This document shows, one piece after another, positions 55,639 to 62,375 of a DNA stretch of 64,000 bases (within the stretch, counting starts at the first letter, position 1; every line of letters starts with the position of its first letter). A program made the translations under genes and the position numbers. The notes beneath the pieces are model-generated. The model was not told where the DNA came from. It did not search any database and worked only from the letters and a program-made list of their open reading frames with translations. The stretch covers positions 2,139,715 through 2,203,714 of the forward strand of contig NZ_HF570108.1 of assembly GCF_000297395.2 (NCBI RefSeq), read 5' to 3'. This DNA comes from Micromonospora lupini str. Lupac 08. GTDB lineage: Bacteria > Actinomycetota > Actinomycetes > Mycobacteriales > Micromonosporaceae.

Positions 55639-56901
55639 GTGGAGACACCCGTACGGTCCAGGCCAGCCGGCGCCGGCCGTAACCCCGAATCCCCGCTGCC
55701 CCCGGTCCCCGGCGCGAGCCAGGAGGAGATCCGACGGCAGAACCTCGGCGCGGTGCTGCGCTACGTGCACCTGCACGGGCCGACGTCCCGGGCCGAACTG
55801 ACCAGCCGCCTCGGTCTCAACCGCAGCACCATCGGCGCACTCGCCGCCGACCTGACCGCCAGCGGCCTCGTCACCGAGGAGGCGCCGACCACCGCCCGGC
55901 GGGCCGGCCGCCCCTCCCTCGTGGTCAGCCCCCGCTCCGACCGGGTCTACGCGCACGCGCTCAGCATCGACGCGGACCGCCTGCGCGCGGCGCGGGTCGG
56001 CCTCGGCGGTCGCATCCTCGACCTGCGCGAGGTCGCCCGTCCCGGTGGCATGTCGGCGGTCGACGCCGTCGGCCCGCTGGCCGATCTCGTCCGCGACATG
56101 GAACGCGGCGTCGCCTCCGACGCGCTCCTGGTCGGCGGGGCGGTCGCCGTCACCGACACCACCCGCGACGCGGACGGCAGGCTCCGGATCGTCGGCGTCG
56201 ACGAGGGCCTCAGCGTGGCGCTCGAGGCCGAACTCACCGCCGGCCCGGGGTTCGTGGCCGGCGACCTCGCCGACATCGCGGGCCTGGCCGAGCACATCCG
56301 GGGCGTGGCCCCCGGCATCGACGACCTCATCTACCTGCACGGCGACCTGGGCATCAGCGCCGGCATCGTGGTCGGCGGCCGGTTGATGATCGGCCACCGG
56401 GGCCACAGCGGCAAGGTCGGCCACATGGTCGTCAACCCGAACGGCCTGCCGTGCGGCTGCGGCTCACGAGGCTGCTGGGAGACCGAGATCGGTGAGGCCG
56501 CGCTGCTGCGCCACGCCGGCCGCGACCCCGACGACCGTGCCGCGGTGACCGAGGTGCTGCGCGCGGCGGCGGACGGCGATCCGGCCGCCCTCCGAGCCGT
56601 CGAGCAGGTCGCCGACTGGCTCGGCTTCGGCGTGGCCAACCTGGTGAACGTGGTCAATCCCGACGCCGTGGTGTTCGGTGGCTCGCTGCGCGACATCTTC
56701 ATCGCCGGCGCGGACACGGTGCGGCGGCGGCTGGACGCCATGCCCCTGCCAGCCTCCCGCGAGCACCTCCGCCTGCGGGCCGCGGCGCTCGGCCGCGACG
56801 CCGTCCTGATCGGCGCCGCCGAGCTGGCGTTCGACAAGCTCCTGGCCGACCCGCTCAACGTCGGCGTGGTGGGTCAGGCGGGCTCCGCCGAGCCGGCCTG
56901 A
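55639..56901 (+). CDS. ROK-family transcriptional repressor
   Basis: The 420-residue protein has an N-terminal winged helix (EEIRRQNLGAVLRYVHLHG, then SRAELTSRLGLNRSTIGALA, about 29-80) and a C-terminal ROK sugar-binding domain. The zinc motif PCGCGSRGCWE (C-x-C-G-x2-G-C-x-E) is intact. The sugar-binding E-x-G-H of ROK kinases reads GKVGH here, with lysine in the glutamate position, and the ATP-binding DxGxT is not conserved. It is therefore a sensor, not a kinase. By position it should regulate importer 2. The GTG at 55639 has AGGAGG 7 bases upstream. A hairpin covers its last codons. Confidence 0.92.
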   Translation: METPVRSRPAGAGRNPESPLPPVPGASQEEIRRQNLGAVLRYVHLHGPTSRAELTSRLGLNRSTIGALAADLTASGLVTEEAPTTARRAGRPSLVVSPRSDRVYAHALSIDADRLRAARVGLGGRILDLREVARPGGMSAVDAVGPLADLVRDMERGVASDALLVGGAVAVTDTTRDADGRLRIVGVDEGLSVALEAELTAGPGFVAGDLADIAGLAEHIRGVAPGIDDLIYLHGDLGISAGIVVGGRLMIGHRGHSGKVGHMVVNPNGLPCGCGSRGCWETEIGEAALLRHAGRDPDDRAAVTEVLRAAADGDPAALRAVEQVADWLGFGVANLVNVVNPDAVVFGGSLRDIFIAGADTVRRRLDAMPLPASREHLRLRAAALGRDAVLIGAAELAFDKLLADPLNVGVVGQAGSAEPA

Positions 56902-56904
56902 CCC
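56871..56904 (+). terminator. Hairpin overlapping the end of the ROK gene
   Basis: GGGTCAGGC (56871-56879) pairs with GCCTGACCC (56896-56904), and inner GGCTC/GAGCC encloses a CGCC loop. The structure includes the stop codon, so a terminator is encoded within the C-terminal codons. Confidence 0.6.
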
Positions 56905-56963
56905 GCACTGTCCTGCTGGCCATCGTCGCGGTCCTGTCGGTGGCCGCCGTTAGGCTCTGCGGC

Positions 56964-58052
56964 GTGGTTCCCCACCAGCTCGATCGCGCGCAGGCACGGC
57001 GGATCGCCGTGCGGGCGCAACTGCTGGCCGCCCCGCGGCCGACCGACCTGCTGACCGTGGTGCGTCAGCTGACCCTCGTGCAGATCGACCCGACCGCCGC
57101 CGTCGCGCCGAGCGCGGACCTGGTCTGCTGGAGCCGGCTCGGCTCGTCCTACGAGCCGGCGCACCTGCAACAGGCCCTTGAGAGGGACCGGACGCTCTTC
57201 GAGCACCAGGCGATGGTGCGTCCCATGGACGACCTGGGGCTCCACCTCGCCGCGATGGCGGCCTGGCCCACGCACGAGCGGCCGCGTGCGTGGCTGCGGA
57301 GCAACGACTCGTTCCGTCGCGACGTGCTCGACCTGCTCGCCCGCAGCGGGCCGCTGCTCTCCCGCGACATCCCCGACACGTGCGTGGTGCCCTGGCCGTC
57401 GTCCGGGTGGACCAACAACCGCAACGTCACCCAGATGCTGGAGTTCCTGGTGCTGCGCGGCGAGGTCGCGGTCGCCGGCCGCCGGGGCCGGCAGCGCCTG
57501 TGGGACGTGGCCGAGCGGGTCTACCCGGCCGGCACACCCGCCGTCGGGTTGGAGGAGGCACACCGGCTCCGCAACGAACGCCGCCTGCGGGCCCTGGGCA
57601 TCGCGCGGGAGAAGGCGATGGTCGTCCCGGGCGAGCCGGCCGACGTCGGCGACGCGGGGGAGCCGGCGGTCGTGGAGGGCGTCGCGGGCGTCTGGCGGGT
57701 GGACCCGGCAGCGCTCGGGCAACCCTTCACCGGGCGTACGGCGGTGTTGTCGCCCTTCGACCGGCTGGTGCACGACCGGGTCCGCCTCGCCGAGCTCTTC
57801 GAGTACGAGTACGTGCTGGAGATGTACAAGCCGAAGGCCAGCCGGCGGTGGGGCTACTTCGCGCTGCCGATCCTGCACGGCGACCGGCTGGTCGGGAAGG
57901 TCGACGCCACGGCCGACCGCCGACGCGGCACGTTCACGGTGCACACCGTCCACGAGGACGTGCCCTTCACCCCGGAGCTGACCCGAGCCGTGCACGACGA
58001 GCTGCGCGACCTCGCGTCCTGGCTCAAACTGAGCGCCGAGGGCCTGCGCTGA
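56964..58052 (+). CDS. YcaQ-like winged-helix protein (DNA glycosylase family)
   Basis: The 362-residue protein belongs to the HTH_42/YcaQ family: QLDRAQARRIAVRAQLLA, LTLVQIDPTAAVAPSADLV (typically LGYVQIDPI), LFEHQAMVRPM, and the C-terminal FDRLVHDRVRLAELFEYEY with YKPKASRRWGYFALPIL. The catalytic Q-x-D of YcaQ/AlkX interstrand-crosslink glycosylases is represented by QID. DNA crosslink repair is known for some members (E. coli YcaQ, Streptomyces AlkZ); activity here is inferred. TAGGCT at 56951-56956 lies 7 bases before the GTG at 56964, consistent with a leaderless transcript. The in-frame GTG at 56940 is an alternative. Confidence 0.85.
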   Translation: MVPHQLDRAQARRIAVRAQLLAAPRPTDLLTVVRQLTLVQIDPTAAVAPSADLVCWSRLGSSYEPAHLQQALERDRTLFEHQAMVRPMDDLGLHLAAMAAWPTHERPRAWLRSNDSFRRDVLDLLARSGPLLSRDIPDTCVVPWPSSGWTNNRNVTQMLEFLVLRGEVAVAGRRGRQRLWDVAERVYPAGTPAVGLEEAHRLRNERRLRALGIAREKAMVVPGEPADVGDAGEPAVVEGVAGVWRVDPAALGQPFTGRTAVLSPFDRLVHDRVRLAELFEYEYVLEMYKPKASRRWGYFALPILHGDRLVGKVDATADRRRGTFTVHTVHEDVPFTPELTRAVHDELRDLASWLKLSAEGLR

Positions 58053-58054
58053 CG

Positions 58055-58091
58055 GGTGATCGCCGGGGCCCCCGTGGCTCCGGCGATCACC
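58055..58091. terminator. Bidirectional terminator between YcaQ-like and ABC permease genes
   Basis: GGTGATCGCCGG (58055-58066) pairs perfectly with CCGGCGATCACC (58080-58091), between two convergent stops. Confidence 0.8.
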
Positions 58092-58100
58092 AGTGGTCGG

Positions 58101-59081
58101 CTACGCGATCCGACGCACCCGGCGGATGGCGAGGTAGAGCAGGAGCACGGCGAGGGCGACGAAGATGCCCGTCTCGATCCCCTGGAACAGCCAGAACCGG
58201 TCCGCCGGCTGGTACATCTCCCAGTTGTACGCGCCCGGCTTGAGACCCAGCTCGGCGCCGCAGACCCGACCGTCCGGCCCCTTGCCGCCCGGCGGGCACT
58301 GGATCCGGGTGTTCTCTGCGACCATCGTTCCGTCGGGGTTCCGGATGCCCACGGCGAGAACCCAGTTGCCCCGGTCTCCCTCCGGAATCCCAGGCCCCTC
58401 GATCGGGAAGGTCTGGGTACGGGCGGGCTGGTAGTGCGGTCGGGCCAGCATCTCCACCGCTGCCCGTACGCCGATGAACCCGGCGAGGGTGATGCCCATG
58501 GCGGGCAGCATCCGCTTCCAGATGGTGCCGGCGAAGATGCCGAGCGCCACGGCGAAGAGGGTGTAGCCGATCGGCACGATGCCCTGCAGGTCGAAGACGA
58601 TCACGCCGAGCCGGCCCTCGTGCGCGGCCTTGGTGAGCGGGTCGACCCACCACGACACACCCAGTCCGTAGCAGGCCGCGAGGAGCACGACGGCCCCGCC
58701 GACCAGCCCGAACTTCACAAGCGCCCAGCGGGTGCGGCCGACGCCCTGGGTCCAGACGAACCGGTGCGTGCCCTGCTCCACCTCGCGAGCGACAAGCGGT
58801 GCGCCCCAGAACAGGCCGACCAGCACCGGCAGGGTGATCAGCAGCACCGCCACCAGGTTCAGGCTGTCGTACCTGTCGCTGAAACGGCGCAGGCTCACGT
58901 CGCAGGTCTGCGCGGCGGCCTCGCTGAGGGTGGACGGGTGTAGACACCCCGCCAGCCCGAGGTCGGTGAAGGTGTGCCGCATCGACAGGCCGATCGGCAC
59001 CAGCACGGCGGCGAGCACCGCGAGCCCCAGCAGGGTGTAGAACGCCAGCTTGCGGTGTTGCCGCCAGGTCAGCCAGATCAT
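58101..59081 (-). CDS. ABC transporter permease of GntR-linked exporter
   Basis: The 326-residue membrane protein has six helices (LGLAVLAAVLVPIGLSM, LVAVLLITLPVLVGLFWGAPL, FGLVGGAVVLLAACYGLGV and others). A large extracytosolic loop before the last helix contains two cysteines (RIQCPPGGKGPDGRVCG). REVEQGTHRFVWTQGVGRTRW is the cytosolic segment typical of ABC-2 permeases next to GntR regulators in actinomycetes. It forms the exporter with the ATPase encoded just upstream (4-base overlap). The substrate is unknown; envelope stress or antibiotic response is usual for YtrA-type systems. Confidence 0.88.
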   Translation of the reverse strand: MIWLTWRQHRKLAFYTLLGLAVLAAVLVPIGLSMRHTFTDLGLAGCLHPSTLSEAAAQTCDVSLRRFSDRYDSLNLVAVLLITLPVLVGLFWGAPLVAREVEQGTHRFVWTQGVGRTRWALVKFGLVGGAVVLLAACYGLGVSWWVDPLTKAAHEGRLGVIVFDLQGIVPIGYTLFAVALGIFAGTIWKRMLPAMGITLAGFIGVRAAVEMLARPHYQPARTQTFPIEGPGIPEGDRGNWVLAVGIRNPDGTMVAENTRIQCPPGGKGPDGRVCGAELGLKPGAYNWEMYQPADRFWLFQGIETGIFVALAVLLLYLAIRRVRRIA

Positions 59082-59968
59082 GCCGCCACTCCCCACTCGC
59101 TGTGACTGGTCTGCGCGACGCCGTCGGCCAGGTAGGCCAGGACGACGTCCTCCAGGCTGACGTCGCGGACCGTCCAGGCGGGGTCGGTGACCGGCCCGTC
59201 GGTGCGTACCAGCAGCGTGGACTGCCGGTCGGTATGGCTGGCCCGGACCACCTGCGCGACGCCGCCGATCGGAGCGCCGTCGTGGCGCGGGCCGACGAGC
59301 TGCCGGTGTGCCGCCACCAGCTCGTCGACCGAGCCGGTGAGCTGCACCTGGGCGGCGTTGAGCACGATCAGGTAGTCGCAGACGCGCTCCAGGTCGGCCA
59401 GCAGGTGCGAGGAGAGCAGGACTGTGGTCCCGGAGTCCGCGACGCTGCCCATCAGCGACTGGAGGAACTCCCGCCGGGCCAGCGGATCGAGGCTGGCCAC
59501 CGGCTCGTCGAGCAGCAGCAGCCGGGGTTGCTTGGCCAGCGCCAGAGCGAGCGCCACCTGGGCCCGTTGCCCGCCGGAGAGTTTGCCGACCGGCTTGTCG
59601 GGCGGTATGCCGAGCTGCGCCAACCGGGTCCGGGCCAGCGCCGCGTCCCACCGTCTGTTCAGCTTGCCGCCGGCGATGACCAGCTCGGCGGCGGTGAAGT
59701 CCCGGTACAGCGGGGTGTCCTGGGCGACGAACCCGATGTCGGCCAGCCCCTCCGTGTCGCCGTACGTCGACCTGCCGAACACCCGTACCGTGCCCTCGTC
59801 GGGCTTGAGCAGCCCGACGGCCAGGTGCAGCAACGTGCTCTTGCCCGCCCCGTTGGGCCCGACCAGCGCGGCGATCCGGCCGGCCGGCAGGTGCAGCGAA
59901 CAGTCCCGTAGCGCCCACGTCCTGCCGTACCGCTTGCCCAGCCGGTCGGCCTCCAAGACCAAGTCCAT
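59078..59968 (-). CDS. ABC transporter ATP-binding protein of GntR-linked exporter
   Basis: The 296-residue ATPase has Walker A GPNGAGKST (about 36-44), the Q-loop in IGFVAQDTPLYRDFT, signature LSGGQRAQVALALAL and Walker B LLLLDEPVASLDP. The D-loop and switch histidine (LLSSHLLADLERV) follow. It is cytosolic and drives the permease at 58101. It is the middle gene of a GntR-ATPase-permease operon, 44 bases after the regulator. The ATG at 59968 was chosen; the longer frame reaches into the GntR gene. Confidence 0.92.
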   Translation of the reverse strand: MDLVLEADRLGKRYGRTWALRDCSLHLPAGRIAALVGPNGAGKSTLLHLAVGLLKPDEGTVRVFGRSTYGDTEGLADIGFVAQDTPLYRDFTAAELVIAGGKLNRRWDAALARTRLAQLGIPPDKPVGKLSGGQRAQVALALALAKQPRLLLLDEPVASLDPLARREFLQSLMGSVADSGTTVLLSSHLLADLERVCDYLIVLNAAQVQLTGSVDELVAAHRQLVGPRHDGAPIGGVAQVVRASHTDRQSTLLVRTDGPVTDPAWTVRDVSLEDVVLAYLADGVAQTSHSEWGVAA

Positions 59969-60012
59969 CCTCTGTCCTCTCGTCGCGCCGCGTGCTCGCT
60001 GCGCTCGCCCGC

Positions 60013-60420
60013 TCACGCGGGCTCCTTCTGTGGGGTGTCGTCGGTGAGGGTGGCGCGCAGCGTGGTCTCCACCAGGGCGACGACGTCCTCGGCCGTGAGG
60101 CCGGCGGCCTGCGCCCGGTGCAGCCACGCCACGAGGTCGTCGCGCAGCTCGGCCTGGTTGGGCAGGGACGCGCCGGCCAGGGTGCGCTGGACGAACGTGC
60201 CCACCCCCGGTCGGCCGCCGACCAGACCCTCGATCTCCAGCTCCCGGTACGCCTTCAGCACCGTGTTCGGGTTGATCGCCAGCGACTGGGCGACGTCCCG
60301 GACCTTCGGCAGCTGGTCGCCGGGTGCGAGCAGGCCGACCCGCAGCGCCTGCTTCACCTGCTGCACGAGCTGCATGTAGGTGTTCACCTTCGACCGGCTG
60401 TCCAGCACGAACTCGATCAC
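60013..60420 (-). CDS. GntR-family regulator, YtrA subfamily
   Basis: The 135-residue protein has a winged helix (YMQLVQQVKQALRVGLLAPG, then LPKVRDVAQSLAINPNTVLKAY, about 12-75) and only a short C-terminal dimerisation tail of two helices. The short tail is the mark of the YtrA subfamily, which regulates ABC transporters. The GTG at 60420 has AAGGA upstream. It heads the operon with the ATPase and permease and probably represses it. An inverted repeat, GTCCTAC-GACA-GTAGGAC, lies 21 bases upstream of its start. Confidence 0.92.
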   Translation of the reverse strand: MIEFVLDSRSKVNTYMQLVQQVKQALRVGLLAPGDQLPKVRDVAQSLAINPNTVLKAYRELEIEGLVGGRPGVGTFVQRTLAGASLPNQAELRDDLVAWLHRAQAAGLTAEDVVALVETTLRATLTDDTPQKEPA

Positions 60421-60440
60421 TCGTGATGATCCTTCCTGTT

Positions 60441-60458
60441 GTCCTACGACAGTAGGAC
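60441..60458. promoter_or_regulatory. Inverted repeat, probable GntR/YtrA operator
   Basis: GTCCTAC (60441-60447) and GTAGGAC (60452-60458) form a perfect repeat with a GACA centre. It contains the GT..TA..TA..AC spacing seen in GntR-type sites and sits between divergent GntR and Nramp genes. Confidence 0.6.
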
Positions 60459-60599
60459 TAATAGACAGCTTGGTGCCGCGCGTGCCCCCTGTCAAGCGGC
60501 TACTCCGCCCTGGCACCCCCGGGCCAGGGATTGGCACCGGCGGGTCAACCGCCCGGGAAGGGAACAGGCACGCGATCCGTGCGGAGAGGGAGGTGCTCG

Positions 60600-61868
60600 A
60601 TGGTCACCAACGAACTCACGACGCCGACGGCGACGCCGTTGCAGGTCGCCCGCGCCCGGGGTCGGGTACGCGGGCGGCTGATCCTGCTCGGTCCGGCGTT
60701 CGTCGCCGCCGTCGCGTACGTCGACCCGGGCAACTTCGCCACCAACTCGGCAGCCGGCGCCCGCTACGGCTACCTGCTCGTCTGGGTCGTGGTCGTGGCC
60801 AACCTGATGGCCATGCTGGTGCAGACCCTCACCGCCAAGCTGGGCCTGGCCACCGGCCGTAGCCTGCCCGAGCTGTGCCGCGAGCGCCTGCCCCGTCCGG
60901 TGAACCGGATGATGTGGGTGCAGGCCGAACTCGTCGCGATGGCCACCGACCTGGCGGAGGTGATCGGTGGCGCGGTCGCCCTGTACCTCCTCTTCGGCAT
61001 TCCACTACTGCCCGGCGGGCTCATCATCGGCGGCGCCGCGTTCGTCGTGCTCGCCCTGCGCTCGCGCGGGTTCCGCGCGTTCGAGATCGCCATCGCCGTG
61101 CTGCTCGGCGTCATAGTCCTGGCCTTCGCGGCCAACCTGCTCGCCGCCGGTTCCGATCCGGGCTCCGCCATGGCCGGCCTGGTACCCCGGCTCCAGGGCA
61201 CCGACAGCGTGCTGCTGGCCGCCGGAATCCTCGGCGCCACAGTCATGCCGCACGTCATCTACGTGCACTCCGCGCTCACCCGTGACCGCATCCCCGCGAC
61301 CGACGACGCCGAGCGTCGTACCCTCTTCCGCGGCCAGCGCACCGACGTGCTGCTGGCCCTGACGGCGGCCGGCGCGGTAAACCTCGCCATGCTGCTGATC
61401 GCCGCGGCCAGCTTCCGGGGCGGCGGCCCGGTGGGCGCCGACAGCCTGGAGGGGGTGCACGCCGGCCTCGGTCAGAGCATCGGCACCGCCGCCGCGTTCG
61501 GGTTCGCGGTCGCCCTGCTGGTCTCCGGGCTCGCCTCCACGAGCGTCGGCACCTACGCCGGTGAGGTGATCATGCAGGGTTTCCTGCGCCGCCGGGTCCC
61601 GCTGCTGCTGCGTCGGCTGGTCACCCTCGTGCCCGCGCTGGTCGTGCTCGCCATCGGCCTCGACCCCACCCGCGCCCTGGTGCTGTCGCAGGTCATCCTC
61701 AGCTTCGGCATCCCGTTCGCACTGATCCCGGTGGTTGCCTTCACCCGCCGCCGCGACCTCATGGGCAACCTGGTCAACCACCCGCTCACCACCGCCGCAG
61801 CGGCCCTGGTGGCCGTCCTGGTCGTCGCGCTCAACGCGTTCCTGCTGTGGCAGGTCGTCGCCGGCTGA
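60600..61868 (+). CDS. Nramp-family divalent metal transporter (MntH-like)
   Basis: The 422-residue protein has 11 helices. The metal-binding sequences are intact: DPGN (residues 42-45) in helix 1 and MPH (216-218) in helix 6, with Asp, Asn and Met as ligands. These imply proton-coupled uptake of Mn(II) or Fe(II). GRSLPELCRERLPRPVNRMMW and GLASTSVGTYAGEVIMQGFL are further family segments. GGAGGTG at about 60590 supports the ATG at 60600. No MntR-type box was recognised in the divergent promoter. A 26-base tandem repeat begins at its stop. Confidence 0.95.
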   Translation: MVTNELTTPTATPLQVARARGRVRGRLILLGPAFVAAVAYVDPGNFATNSAAGARYGYLLVWVVVVANLMAMLVQTLTAKLGLATGRSLPELCRERLPRPVNRMMWVQAELVAMATDLAEVIGGAVALYLLFGIPLLPGGLIIGGAAFVVLALRSRGFRAFEIAIAVLLGVIVLAFAANLLAAGSDPGSAMAGLVPRLQGTDSVLLAAGILGATVMPHVIYVHSALTRDRIPATDDAERRTLFRGQRTDVLLALTAAGAVNLAMLLIAAASFRGGGPVGADSLEGVHAGLGQSIGTAAAFGFAVALLVSGLASTSVGTYAGEVIMQGFLRRRVPLLLRRLVTLVPALVVLAIGLDPTRALVLSQVILSFGIPFALIPVVAFTRRRDLMGNLVNHPLTTAAAALVAVLVVALNAFLLWQVVAG

Positions 61869-61979
61869 GCCGGCTGGTCAGCGTCGCCGGCTGAGCCGGC
61901 TGAGCTGGCGCTGCCGGCTGAGCCGGCCGGTCGGCGCTGCCGGCTGAGCCGGCCGGTCGGCGCTGCCGGCTGAGCCGGC
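61860..61979. repeat. 26-bp tandem repeat at the Nramp gene 3' end
   Basis: Units beginning GCCGGCTGAGCCGGC start at 61860, 61886, 61913, 61939 and 61965 (last partial). Copies 3 and 4 are identical, copy 2 is one base longer, and copy 1 contains the stop codon of the transporter gene. Confidence 0.85.
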
Positions 61980-61999
61980 GCGGACGGGCCCGATCGGTC

Positions 62000-62033
62000 C
62001 GCCGGTCGCGGCCCGGCCGGGCCGCGACCGGCG
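62000..62033. terminator. 34-base perfect palindrome, bidirectional terminator
   Basis: CGCCGGTCGCGGCCCGG is followed at once by its reverse complement. As RNA it forms a 15-16 base-pair stem with almost no loop. It lies 3 bases beyond the stop of the minus-strand gene at 62037 and after the Nramp gene. Confidence 0.75.
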
Positions 62034-62036
62034 CGG

Positions 62037-62309
62037 TCAGGTGCGGCGGCCCTCGTCGCGCGCGGGGATCTCCTGACGCTGTTCGAGGGCGTCCGCCGGG
62101 TTGGCGTCGGCCGGCAGCGACGTGAACTCCTCGAGCGTGCCCGCCGGCAGGGCGCCCTGTTCGGCCAGGTCGGCCTCGGACGCCTCTGGGTCGACGTCGC
62201 CGGACACCCGGTCCGGCGGCCCGACGTCGAACGCGTCCTGCCGCTGCTCGGCGGCGTCCGCCTCCGGAGGAGGAATCGTCTCGCCCTGTTCATCCCGGTA
62301 CGTGCTCAT
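62037..62309 (-). CDS. Small acidic conserved protein of unknown function
   Basis: The 90-residue, very acidic, apparently disordered protein has two related blocks: PEADAAEQRQDAFDV and PEASEADLAEQGALP, then NPADALEQRQEIPARDE. The repeated (P)EADxAEQ pattern occurs in small actinobacterial proteins; I do not know a function. An AGGAGG-type site precedes the ATG (about 62316-62320 on the minus strand). It stands alone between the palindrome and a DUF5682 gene on the same strand. Confidence 0.7.
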   Translation of the reverse strand: MSTYRDEQGETIPPPEADAAEQRQDAFDVGPPDRVSGDVDPEASEADLAEQGALPAGTLEEFTSLPADANPADALEQRQEIPARDEGRRT

Positions 62310-62375
62310 CGCAAGCCTCCTGCCCGGCGGGTGTCGACATGCCGCCGGGCCGCTGCCTACCCGCCGTCGTGGCGC

